In this document: positions 7,118-12,855 of the stretch, in pieces
Numbering within the stretch: the stretch's first letter is position 1
Layout: every line of letters starts with the position of its first letter
From: Treponema sp. UBA937
GTDB taxonomy: Bacteria > Spirochaetota > Spirochaetia > Treponematales > Breznakiellaceae
DNA: 12,855 nt
NCBI GenBank assembly: GCA_002293455.1
Contig: DBDH01000016.1
Location: 4,271-17,125, forward strand
Direction of reading: 5' to 3'
Position numbers and translations under genes: made by a program
The notes under the pieces: model-generated
Told to the model about the DNA's origin: nothing
Database searches by the model: none
What the model saw: the letters and a program-made list of their open reading frames with translations, nothing else

Positions 7118-7391
7118 GCTCAGTTCCAGCTTTTATCGCCGAACGCATATTTGCTAGACTTTGCTTAAAACTTAAAAAAGCGGCTCCGTTTATGCGGCGT
7201 TCAAGGGCCTCTAACACCGAATCGTCGCGATCAGAGCGGTGTGTCACTGGGAAGGGGATTCCGCCCGATTCCATTGCCGCAATTAGAAACATGCGGATGG
7301 CGGTAGATGTGTCTAAACCGAGCGAAGCAAACAGTGTATCCGCAGATTCCTTGAGTTTATCTTCTACGCGAACCTGTATGGTTTTAGGCAT
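7107..7391 (-). CDS. RelB/DinJ-family antitoxin
   Basis: This 94-residue protein has a ribbon-helix-helix N-terminus of the RelB/DinJ type: the strand MPKTIQVRVED, then helices around LKESADTLFASLGLDTSTAI and RMFLIAAMESGGIPF. RelB-type proteins dimerise, bind their own operator and neutralise the toxin with the C-terminal region, here the charged segment from residue 50 to 94. I chose the ATG at 7391 because GGAG lies upstream at the right distance on the minus strand and the conserved family start is MPKTIQVRV. The longer open frame from 7442 overlaps the promoter and adds an unlikely hydrophobic leader. It overlaps the downstream toxin gene by 11 bases. Confidence 0.88.
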   Translation of the reverse strand: MPKTIQVRVEDKLKESADTLFASLGLDTSTAIRMFLIAAMESGGIPFPVTHRSDRDDSVLEALERRINGAAFLSFKQSLANMRSAIKAGTEHES

Positions 7392-7413
7392 AATTATTCT
7401 CCAAATTATTAAT

Positions 7414-7453
7414 ATTACATTGTAATTGTATTGTTTTAACATTGGATCGTCAA
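7414..7453 (-). promoter_or_regulatory. Promoter and candidate operator of the RelBE-like operon
   Basis: On the minus strand -35 TTGACG (7453-7448) and -10 TACAAT (7430-7425) are 17 bases apart, a near-consensus sigma-70 promoter. A perfect palindrome ATTACA-T-TGTAAT (plus strand 7414-7426) overlaps the end of the -10. It is well placed as the operator for the autoregulating RelB-type antitoxin. Confidence 0.65.
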
Positions 7454-7528
7454 TCTTTATTTAGTCTATCAGATCGCTGAAGGAAAAGTCATCGATTGCT
7501 GTCCTTTTTTCTTTCGTGATTTTCCCAC

Positions 7529-7557
7529 TTTAAAAACAAGCGTAGAAAGAGTATACT
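7529..7557 (+). promoter_or_regulatory. Candidate promoter of tpiA
   Basis: TTTAAA (7529-7534) and TATACT (7552-7557) are separated by exactly 17 bases. This would give a leader of about 100 bases before the tpiA ATG. The -10 is good and the -35 is weak. The rest of 7454-7662 shows no gene and no strong hairpin. Confidence 0.4.
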
Positions 7558-7662
7558 CATAAAAGAAGTATTTTTTTGGAGATATTATTACCACCAGGCA
7601 GTCGATTTAGTAAGTTGCTTTTCTGTTCTTTGGATAGATTGGGGGTTTGAAAAGGAGATATC

Positions 7663-8412
7663 ATGAGAAATTATTTTATTGCGGGAAACTGGAAAATGCA
7701 CAAAACCCGCGCCGAAGCGGCTGATTTAGCGAAAGCTCTTGCCGCCGAGCTGAAAGACGGAAAACACAAGTACCTTGTGGCTCCCAGTTTTACGGCTTTG
7801 GAAACGGTTGGAGCTGTCGTGAAGGGAACGAATATTATGCTCGGAGCCCAGAACATGTCATCCGAGGAACAAGGCGCGCATACCGGCGAAGTTTCGGTGC
7901 TCCAGCTTAAAGACCTGGGCGTGGAGGCCGTAATTCTTGGCCACAGCGAACGCCGTCATACTTACAAAGAAGATGACGCGCTTATCAACAAGAAGGTAAA
8001 ACTTGCTTTGCGGCACGGACTCGAAGTGATTCTTTGCGTCGGGGAACTGCTCGAAGAGCGGGAAGCCGGTAATGCCGAAAAAGTCTGCGAAACCCAGACG
8101 GTGGAAGGCCTGAAAGACGTATCGGCTGCCGATTTGGCGCGTGTTACCATCGCCTACGAACCGGTTTGGGCTATCGGAACCGGAAAAACCGCCACTCCCG
8201 AAGATGCCGACGCCATCCATGCCTATATCCGCGGCGTAATCGGAAAACTCTACGGAGATGATGCCGCGGAAAACATCATTATCCAGTACGGCGGTTCCGT
8301 AAAGGCGGATAACGCGGCCCAGCTCATGGCAAAGGAAAATATCGACGGAGCCTTGGTCGGCGGCGCAGCCCTCAAGGCTGAAACCTTTGTTCCTATTGCA
8401 AAGTTCAATTAA
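7663..8412 (+). CDS. tpiA: Triosephosphate isomerase
   Basis: This cytoplasmic enzyme interconverts dihydroxyacetone phosphate and glyceraldehyde 3-phosphate, feeding the gap product encoded upstream. It is a 249-residue TIM barrel of normal length. Catalytic residues are visible: N9 and K11 in AGNWKM, H94 in ILGHSERR, and E166 in AYEPVWAIGTGKTAT, which continues into the flexible phosphate loop. The C-terminal phosphate-binding IQYGGSVK and GALVGGAAL motifs are present. AAGGAG at 7652-7657, five bases before the ATG, fixes the start. No defect is seen. It completes the gap-pgk-tpiA set on this strand, but an opposite-strand toxin-antitoxin module separates it from pgk, so it needs its own promoter. 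Confidence 0.98.
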   Translation: MRNYFIAGNWKMHKTRAEAADLAKALAAELKDGKHKYLVAPSFTALETVGAVVKGTNIMLGAQNMSSEEQGAHTGEVSVLQLKDLGVEAVILGHSERRHTYKEDDALINKKVKLALRHGLEVILCVGELLEEREAGNAEKVCETQTVEGLKDVSAADLARVTIAYEPVWAIGTGKTATPEDADAIHAYIRGVIGKLYGDDAAENIIIQYGGSVKADNAAQLMAKENIDGALVGGAALKAETFVPIAKFN

Positions 8413-8455
8413 CAGTATTAGGATTGAGTCAGTATGTTTTGAGCATTCGCACAAT

Positions 8456-8487
8456 CCGGTTTTCCTGTTATAGGAGAGCCGGTTTTT
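8456..8487 (+). terminator. Rho-independent terminator after tpiA
   Basis: CCGGTTTTCCTG (8456-8467) pairs with TAGGAGAGCCGG (8471-8482) through Watson-Crick and several G-U pairs across a three-base loop, followed by five T (8483-8487). It lies 44 bases after the tpiA stop. The next gene's Shine-Dalgarno is only about 20 bases further, so the promoter of that gene must overlap or precede this hairpin, or read through it. Confidence 0.7.
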
Positions 8488-8523
8488 GCGGTGCTTCATG
8501 ATTTTTTAGAGGAGAATAATTTT

Positions 8524-9633
8524 ATGAAGAAAGCATTAATTGCTGTTATTCTGGCGGTTTTTGTTATTCTGGCGGTTTTTGCCAGCCCTGGAAGGGATGC
8601 TTCCAGAGCTGCCAGGCCGGAAGTTACCGTCCGTCTGCTCACCGATGCTACCGGCATCGATGACAAGTCTTTCAATGCCGCCGCGTGGCGCGGGATTCTT
8701 GAGTTTTACGGTGATACCTGGGAAAATCAGTCCCAGAGAGGGCCCGCTTACGATGTCGTAACCGCTCAGACTCAGGACATGTATATTCCTAACCTGATGC
8801 AGGCCACTGATGAAGCGTATGATCTTATCATAACCACCGGTTTTACCTTTGCCGACGCCCTTACCGAAGTTGCGTCCAAAAACCCCAACCAGAAATATAT
8901 GATCGTTGACGTTGACTGGGTTGTGGCTCCCAACGTTATGCAGATTATGTTCTCCGAACATCAAGGTTCTTACCTTGTGGGCGTGGCTGCCGCTCTTAAA
9001 GCCAAGGCCGACGGTATCGCCAATCCCCGTTTCGGGTTTATCGGCGGCGTTCCCGGTTCGACCATCACCAAATTTGAAGTCGGCTATGTTCAGGGCATCC
9101 TTTCCATTTTCCCCAACGCACAGGTTGTTGATTATTACACCAACGATTGGGGAGCGCCTGAACGGGCTAAAACCCAGGCGAAGAACTGGTACGATTCCGG
9201 CGTATACGCCATCTATTCCGCGGCTGGCGGAAGCGGAAACGGAACCATTGCCCAGGCAAGGGAATACCGTTCCCTGGGGCAGAACGTATGGGCCATCGGC
9301 GTAGACTCCGATCAGCATGATGACGGAATTTATGCCAATAATCAGCCTTCCGCGGTTCTTACTTCCATGCTCAAGATGGTCGAAACCGGTACGATCTACG
9401 CGCTTGATGCCGTAAAGAACAATACGTTCAAGGGTGAAACACTCACCCTTGATTTGGAAGCCGACGGCGTTGGCTATTCCCAGAAAAACAGTGCCCTGAC
9501 TCCCGATATTGTTAACGAGATTGAAGCCGTAAAAGCGAAGATCATTTCCGGCGAAATCCAGGTAGCGGCAACGTATGCGGAAGCCAAGAAACTTCCCGGA
9601 TTCCCGCAGAATCTGAGCGCTATGGATAACTAG
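8524..9633 (+). CDS. BMP-family (TmpC/PnrA-like) periplasmic solute-binding protein
   Basis: This 369-residue exported binding protein belongs to the basic membrane protein family; the characterised Treponema pallidum member TmpC/PnrA is a purine nucleoside receptor. The N-terminus MKKALIAVILAVFVILAVFA is a signal peptide. The family motif GIDDKSFNAAAWRGI is at 44-58, ligand-fold segments include LIITTGFTFADAL, RFGFIGGVPGSTITKFEVGY and IYSAAGGSGNGTIAQA, and the C-terminal AIGVDSDQHDDG is present. Unlike TmpC it has no lipobox cysteine, so it would be a free periplasmic or cleaved protein rather than a lipoprotein. An 18-bp tandem duplication lies in the hydrophobic core. AGGAG at 8509-8513 supports ATG 8524. 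No ABC genes adjoin it; the transporter at 1030-3566 is ribose-type and may not be its partner. Confidence 0.9.
   Translation: MKKALIAVILAVFVILAVFASPGRDASRAARPEVTVRLLTDATGIDDKSFNAAAWRGILEFYGDTWENQSQRGPAYDVVTAQTQDMYIPNLMQATDEAYDLIITTGFTFADALTEVASKNPNQKYMIVDVDWVVAPNVMQIMFSEHQGSYLVGVAAALKAKADGIANPRFGFIGGVPGSTITKFEVGYVQGILSIFPNAQVVDYYTNDWGAPERAKTQAKNWYDSGVYAIYSAAGGSGNGTIAQAREYRSLGQNVWAIGVDSDQHDDGIYANNQPSAVLTSMLKMVETGTIYALDAVKNNTFKGETLTLDLEADGVGYSQKNSALTPDIVNEIEAVKAKIISGEIQVAATYAEAKKLPGFPQNLSAMDN
8545..8580 (+). repeat. 18-bp perfect tandem duplication in signal peptide
   Basis: GTTATTCTGGCGGTTTTT occurs twice without spacer (8545-8562 and 8563-8580). In frame it encodes VILAVF twice and lengthens the hydrophobic core of the signal peptide by six residues. 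Confidence 0.95.
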
Positions 9634-9649
9634 TCAATTTTTCATTATT

Positions 9650-9688
9650 AAAAAACAGCGCATTTCATGATGATTTGCGCTGTTTTTT
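9650..9688. terminator. Bidirectional terminator between BMP gene and small membrane gene
   Basis: AAAAAACAGCGCA (9650-9662) and TGCGCTGTTTTTT (9676-9688) form a perfect 13-bp inverted repeat around a 13-base loop. It has a T-run on both strands and lies between convergent genes. It begins 16 bases after the BMP stop and touches the TAA of the minus-strand gene (9689-9687). Confidence 0.9.
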
Positions 9689-10025
9689 ATATCTGCTTGA
9701 TCACAAAAAAACCGTAGAGATACAGTATGTAAAAATCCCACAACAATATCGTCCACTGAGGGTATTCAATGTGCAATACTTTCATCACAAGCGCCGCGAA
9801 AATAAGAACCGCCGAAAAAAGATTGATGAAAAACAGCGGCTTATTCTTTCTGAAATATATTACGTTTATAACGGTTGAAATGATGAACAACACATCCATT
9901 GTAAGCATCAAAACGGGAACAAACGAATACCACTTTAACGTCAATCCTTCATAGAAAATGCTTCCGACAACGAGAGACGCAAAAAGAAAAACAATGATGT
10001 GAATTATCTTTATGAATCTGTTCAT
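9687..10025 (-). CDS. Small four-helix integral membrane protein of unknown function
   Basis: I do not recognise a family. The 112-residue product is strongly hydrophobic, with four likely membrane helices at about 5-25, 33-58, 64-86 and 90-109, joined by short basic loops such as YFRKNKP. It has no cysteine and no visible enzymatic motif. The ATG at 10025 follows GGGAG by nine bases on the minus strand, and that Shine-Dalgarno directly adjoins the seven-T tract of the upstream gdh terminator. Translation is thus well supported, but no separate promoter fits between. Expression may depend on read-through from gdhA. Its stop codon adjoins the bidirectional terminator. Membrane topology and the clean ribosome-binding site make it a probable real gene. 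Confidence 0.7.
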   Translation of the reverse strand: MNRFIKIIHIIVFLFASLVVGSIFYEGLTLKWYSFVPVLMLTMDVLFIISTVINVIYFRKNKPLFFINLFSAVLIFAALVMKVLHIEYPQWTILLWDFYILYLYGFFVIKQI

Positions 10026-10039
10026 ACTATCTTACTCCC

Positions 10040-10071
10040 AAAAAAACAGCGCACCCCGTGATGGAATGCGC
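10040..10071 (-). terminator. Rho-independent terminator downstream of gdhA
   Basis: On the minus strand GCGCATTCC (10071-10063) pairs with GGGGTGCGC (10057-10049), including two G-U pairs, across a five-base loop, followed by TG and seven T (10046-10040). Its stem base and tract (AAAAAACAGCGCA on the plus strand) match the terminator at 9650. Confidence 0.85.
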
Positions 10072-10087
10072 CATTTTCATTAAGATC

Positions 10088-10157
10088 GGTCCCTGAGGCC
10101 CTCGAAGGGCGGTCCCTGAGGCCCTCGAAGGGCGGTCCCTGAGGCCACTCGAAGGGT
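10088..10157. repeat. Three tandem 23-24 bp hairpin-forming repeat units after gdhA
   Basis: The unit begins GGTCCCTGAGGCC and ends CTCGAAGGGC. Two identical 23-bp copies (10088-10110 and 10111-10133) are followed by a 24-bp copy with one inserted A (10134-10157), whose last base is also the end of the gdhA stop. Each unit contains GCCCT-CGA-AGGGC, able to form a short hairpin, and CCCTGAG/CGAAGGG, which can pair with G-A mismatches. Confidence 0.95.
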
Positions 10158-11443
10158 TATACCCAGCCGCGCAGTTTTACCGCGTTAGCTACACGTTTAA
10201 TGGCGATGGTGTAGGCCGCGTCACGCATGTAAAGATTCTGTTCTTTGGAAAGCTCGTACACGGCGCGGAACGCTTTGGTCATGGTGTATTCCAGCTTTTC
10301 CAGAACTTCCTTCTTGTCCCAGAAATAGTTCATATTGCACTGAACCTGTTCAAAGTAACTGCACGTTACGCCGCCTGCGTTGCAAAGGAAATCCGGCAGC
10401 AGGATGATGTTCCGCTCCTGAATCAATTTGTCGCAGTCGGGAGTCGTAGGGCCGTTCGCCGCTTCACAGATAATCTTTACCTGCTTGCTGATGCTGGGGA
10501 ACACCGCTGGCGTGATCTGATTTTCGAGTGCGGCGGGGACAAGAATGTCCACATCCTGGGAAAGCCACGCGTCGCCGGGGAGCAGTTCGTATCCAAGCCC
10601 CTGGGCTTTGTCCTTATCGATGCTTCCAAAGGAATCTTTAAGGGAAACAAGCTCCGCAATGTTGCAGCCGCCCGCTTTCTTAAACGTATAGGCCTTTCCG
10701 TCTTTTTGGTTCCAGCAGGAAACCGCAATGACTTTTCCGCCCAGTTCCGAATACATACTCGCCGCGTATTCGGCGACATTTCCGAATCCCTGGAAACTGG
10801 CGGTCGTATTTGCCGGATCCATGCCGATCTGGCGGAGCAAATCTTTCAGTATATAGATGACGCCGTATCCTGTTGCTTCCGTGCGGCCAAGAGAACCGCC
10901 CATTCCGACCGGTTTTCCGGTAATCATGCCGGGGAAACGGCCGCCGGAAATGGTTTCGTATTCGTCGAGAATCCAGAGCATATGCTGACCGTTGGTCATT
11001 ACGTCCGGCGCGGGTACGTCAAGGTTGGGGCCAAGCTGATGGTAGAGCTGACGCGCATAGCCGCGGCAAAGCCGTTCCTGTTCGGCCAGAGAAAGATTGT
11101 GCGGGTCGCAAATAACGCCGCCCTTTCCGCCGCCAAGGGGAATATCAACAACCGCGCATTTCCAGGTCATCCACATGGAAAGCGCACGGACCGTATCCGC
11201 GGTTTCATGAGGATGAAAACGGATGCCGCCCTTCGCGGGTCCTCGCGCATCATTATGTTTGAAACGAAATGCCTGGAACACTTTTGTTGTTCCGTCATCC
11301 ATTTTTACCGGAATGGTAAAATGAATCTCTTTCATAGGCCGCCGTAAAAGCTCGCGTATGCCGCTTTCCAGCCCCAAAGTTTCCGCAACCCCGTCAAATT
11401 GCGCCTGGGCATTTTCAAAAGGATTGTATGCTTCTGTTGCCAT
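10157..11443 (-). CDS. gdhA: Glutamate dehydrogenase, hexameric Glu/Leu/Phe/Val family
   Basis: This enzyme reversibly deaminates glutamate to 2-oxoglutarate and ammonium with NAD(P), linking amino-acid use and nitrogen assimilation to carbon metabolism. The 428-residue product is of normal length. Substrate and catalytic residues are visible: K71 in ARGPAKGGIRFHP, K95 in MTWKCAVVDIP, the catalytic K107 in GGGKGG and D147 in DVPAPDVMTN. The nucleotide-binding domain has GRTEATGYGV (187-195 region) and FQGFGNVA (217-224). Coenzyme preference cannot be set with confidence. I chose the ATG at 11443, preceded on the minus strand by GGAGG at a good distance; a longer open frame from 11500 lacks such a site and lies in the leader. 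A long regulatory leader lies upstream, with tandem repeats and a terminator downstream. Confidence 0.97.
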   Translation of the reverse strand: MATEAYNPFENAQAQFDGVAETLGLESGIRELLRRPMKEIHFTIPVKMDDGTTKVFQAFRFKHNDARGPAKGGIRFHPHETADTVRALSMWMTWKCAVVDIPLGGGKGGVICDPHNLSLAEQERLCRGYARQLYHQLGPNLDVPAPDVMTNGQHMLWILDEYETISGGRFPGMITGKPVGMGGSLGRTEATGYGVIYILKDLLRQIGMDPANTTASFQGFGNVAEYAASMYSELGGKVIAVSCWNQKDGKAYTFKKAGGCNIAELVSLKDSFGSIDKDKAQGLGYELLPGDAWLSQDVDILVPAALENQITPAVFPSISKQVKIICEAANGPTTPDCDKLIQERNIILLPDFLCNAGGVTCSYFEQVQCNMNYFWDKKEVLEKLEYTMTKAFRAVYELSKEQNLYMRDAAYTIAIKRVANAVKLRGWV

Positions 11444-11478
11444 GAATAACCTCCATTTGTGTATTTTATATGTATGAT

Positions 11479-11494
11479 GCCTTTCCGCAAAGGC
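11479..11494 (-). other. Leader hairpin of gdhA
   Basis: A perfect 6-bp stem, GCCTTT and AAAGGC, closes a four-base loop about 36 bases before the gdhA ATG. If transcription starts near 11537 it lies within the leader RNA and could affect stability or translation. No T-run follows, so it is not a terminator. Confidence 0.5.
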
Positions 11495-11508
11495 ACGCAA
11501 TCACATGC

Positions 11509-11549
11509 TGATAATCAATCAGTACTGATTATCAATATGGATAATTATA
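11509..11549 (-). promoter_or_regulatory. Candidate gdhA promoter (-10) and large palindromic operator
   Basis: On the minus strand a perfect TATAAT lies at 11549-11544, with only a poor -35 upstream. Just downstream of the implied start are 9-bp arms TGATAATCA (11509-11517) and TGATTATCA (11526-11534) with an 8-base spacer, which contains the core of a 14-bp perfect palindrome AATCAGTACTGATT (11517-11530). This is a good candidate repressor site. The whole stretch 11444-11759 has no gene; it holds this region, the leader hairpin and two repeat palindromes. Confidence 0.5.
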
Positions 11550-11613
11550 CAAAATTTGTGCATATAGGTAACCCGCCGGGAAAAAAAACGATACATTTTT
11601 TTGTAATCTGAGA

Positions 11614-11642
11614 AAATTGCAAAACTTCAGTTTTTGCAATTT
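11614..11642. repeat. Palindrome with TTGCAAAACT core
   Basis: AAATTGCAAAA (11614-11624) and TTTTGCAATTT (11632-11642) form 11-bp perfect arms around a seven-base loop. It shares TTGCAAAACT (11617-11626) with the elements at the two window ends. Confidence 0.7.
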
Positions 11643-11689
11643 CAACCTCTTAAAAATGCGTATTTCACAGCCTTTAGGCGCGAAATCGC

Positions 11690-11730
11690 ATGAGCTTGTG
11701 CAAAACTAACCGAGTTTTGCACAAGCTCAT
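11690..11730. repeat. 18-bp-arm dispersed palindrome
   Basis: ATGAGCTTGTGCAAAACT (11690-11707) and AGTTTTGCACAAGCTCAT (11713-11730) are perfect inverted arms around the loop AACCG. The loop and right arm recur at bases 1-25. It lies 30 bases after the aminopeptidase stop, but neither strand has a following T-run. Confidence 0.9.
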
Positions 11731-11759
11731 CTCTCAACGCTATATTACCTCGGAGAGTT

Positions 11760-12776
11760 TCATCGTTTTTCCTTTAAGGACGCGATGAACTTCTTCATGT
11801 CATATTCCGCGGCGGCATATAATGCTTCAAGCTCTTCCTGCTGACCGTGGTACAAATGAAAAAGATCGATGTATGCGTTGTTAATCTGAAACTCTCCGAA
11901 ACCCCGGTAATTATCTGATGTATAGCGTTCGTCATATGACGCAAGGAACTCAGCTTGGAAATTTTCGATAATGTTTTTCTTTTCTGTTAAATAGAGGTCG
12001 TCATTTTCGGGAAGAGGATTCGGTAATGTTGCATAAAACTTTTCAAGTCTTTCCCGCAAGGAAAAAATATCTGCCCGGAAACGCTCTGAATTCTTCTTGT
12101 TTTCATCAATGCCGCGGTACTCCGGCGAGTCTTCCTCAAAACGGGCAAGCACAAAGAGCCGCGCGCCTTCGTCGCCGACAAAAGAAGCGAGGTCTTCATT
12201 AAAGGAAGGATCATCATCCTTCCAGATTGTCGCGTGAGTTTGTTCATGAATGATGAGATTGGCAATTTCGTATATGTCATAATCTCTCATGTAACTAACA
12301 AGAGGATCTTTAAAAAATCCCAAGGTACTAAAAGCCTCTACGCCGCGGATCCAAACATCTTTGTTTTCACCGAGCAGTTTCCGTCCCTCTTTAACGGCAT
12401 CTTTCTGCTCATAAAATCCTTTGTAAGGCAGCCGGCCCATTATGGGATAATTCCAAAGGTACGTGTTAAAAGAGAACGGGTCGCAGGCTGAAACAACCCA
12501 GGCAAGCACATCTTGATCAAGATCCAAATAGATGCTGTAATTTTTGTTCTGTTCAAGTCCTAGTTCGTTTACGGCAAAAGCGCGGATATCTTCTACCTGT
12601 AAGAGAAAGTTTCTTGTGTCAGGATCGAGGCTTGCATCATCAAGCAGTTTCTCCACAGGTTTTGCCTTCGCCTGGTATGAAAGAAGATAGTATCCTTGCT
12701 TGGTATAGTAACATCCTGAAAGAAACATGCTTCCAAAAATGATCAACATAAAAAGAAAATGCTTCATCATCTTCAT
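11760..12776 (-). CDS. Putative zinc aminopeptidase lipoprotein (COG4324-like)
   Basis: This 338-residue exported protein resembles the predicted aminopeptidase family (Aminopep) and would cleave peptides at the cell envelope. The N-terminus MKMMKHFLFMLIIFGSMFLS leads to a lipobox LSGC with the acylated cysteine at C22, followed by the family-like YYTKQGYYLLSYQ. The zinc site is HEQTH at 177-181 in ANLIIHEQTHATIW, and the likely third ligand is E194 in FNEDLASFVGDEGA. The C-terminal half is helical and charged, as usual for the family. Activity is not experimentally well established for this family. The start is less certain than for other genes: no clear Shine-Dalgarno precedes ATG 12776, and ATG codons at 12770 and 12767 would give slightly shorter signal peptides. 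The gene runs towards the 18-bp-arm palindrome and gdhA. Confidence 0.85.
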   Translation of the reverse strand: MKMMKHFLFMLIIFGSMFLSGCYYTKQGYYLLSYQAKAKPVEKLLDDASLDPDTRNFLLQVEDIRAFAVNELGLEQNKNYSIYLDLDQDVLAWVVSACDPFSFNTYLWNYPIMGRLPYKGFYEQKDAVKEGRKLLGENKDVWIRGVEAFSTLGFFKDPLVSYMRDYDIYEIANLIIHEQTHATIWKDDDPSFNEDLASFVGDEGARLFVLARFEEDSPEYRGIDENKKNSERFRADIFSLRERLEKFYATLPNPLPENDDLYLTEKKNIIENFQAEFLASYDERYTSDNYRGFGEFQINNAYIDLFHLYHGQQEELEALYAAAEYDMKKFIASLKEKR

Positions 12777-12838
12777 GGTATCAGATTATGATTGGGCTGG
12801 CAATATTTTTTGAATTCTGAAATGCTGACATCATAGAG

Positions 12839-12855
12839 GCAATTGCAAAACTCCA
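12839..12855. repeat. Start of another TTGCAAAACT element at the window end
   Basis: GCAATTGCAAAACTCCA contains the TTGCAAAACT core (12843-12852) shared with 1-25 (as AGTTTTGCAA) and 11614-11642. The rest of the element lies outside the window. The preceding bases 12777-12838 show no gene and no clear promoter for the aminopeptidase. Confidence 0.45.

Noticed and set aside
7392..7442. Longer antitoxin start adding a hydrophobic leader
   Set aside because: It would overlap the promoter -10 and candidate operator; the start at 7391 has a proper GGAG site and the family-typical N-terminus.
8536..9318. 260-codon open frame antisense to the BMP gene
   Set aside because: It is a shadow of a GC-biased real gene, with no domain, no ribosome site and Gly/Val/Asn-rich composition.
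10088..10157. CRISPR-like array
   Set aside because: The units are contiguous with no spacers and there are only three; no cas genes were seen.
10706..11347. 213-codon open frame antisense to gdhA
   Set aside because: It is a shadow of gdhA with arginine- and alanine-rich composition and no start signal.
11690..11730. Rho-independent terminator of the aminopeptidase gene
   Set aside because: The stem is long and perfect, but no T-run follows on either strand and the sequence recurs at the window start.

Overview
The window most resembles a host-associated anaerobic spirochaete, probably Treponema or a close relative. This rests on recalled similarity only: a BMP/TmpC-type binding protein near glycolytic genes, an oxygen-sensitive glycyl-radical activase, strong GGAGG Shine-Dalgarno sites, and small dispersed palindromes built on TTGCAAAACT. 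No rRNA, tRNA, CRISPR array, transposase or phage gene was seen.

Layout. (1) 50-3566, plus strand: a tight three-gene operon with a glycyl-radical-enzyme activating protein, a double-domain CUT2 (ribose-type) ABC ATPase and its permease. The glycyl radical enzyme and the sugar-binding protein are not in the window and probably lie upstream. (2) 3658-8412, plus strand: the lower-glycolysis genes gap, pgk and tpiA. A toxin-antitoxin module sits in each gap between them. The gap/pgk module has an intact antitoxin and a PIN-domain toxin broken by an internal deletion. The pgk/tpiA module is an intact-looking RelB/DinJ-RelE/ParE pair on the minus strand, with a good promoter and a candidate operator. 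(3) 8524-9633: a periplasmic BMP-family nucleoside-type binding protein, then a bidirectional terminator. (4) 9687-11443, minus strand: a four-helix small membrane protein and, upstream of it, glutamate dehydrogenase. They are separated by a terminator and three tandem 23-24 bp units. (5) 11444-11759: a 316-base gap with the gdh regulatory region and two hairpin repeats. (6) 11760-12776, minus strand: a lipoprotein zinc aminopeptidase.

The genes fit a fermentative sugar- and amino-acid-using anaerobe: sugar uptake, the triose-phosphate part of glycolysis, nucleoside-type solute capture, glutamate/ammonia interconversion and surface peptide hydrolysis.

The most notable points are a single-base frameshift in pgk that removes the C-terminal nucleotide-binding GGGDS loop from the zero frame; the interleaving of glycolytic genes with two unrelated toxin-antitoxin modules; hairpin-plus-T-run structures that end almost at the Shine-Dalgarno of pgk and of the small membrane gene; an 18-bp in-frame duplication in a signal peptide that also lacks a lipobox cysteine; and dispersed palindromes, parts of which lie at both ends of the window. 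I see no clearly new multigene system here.
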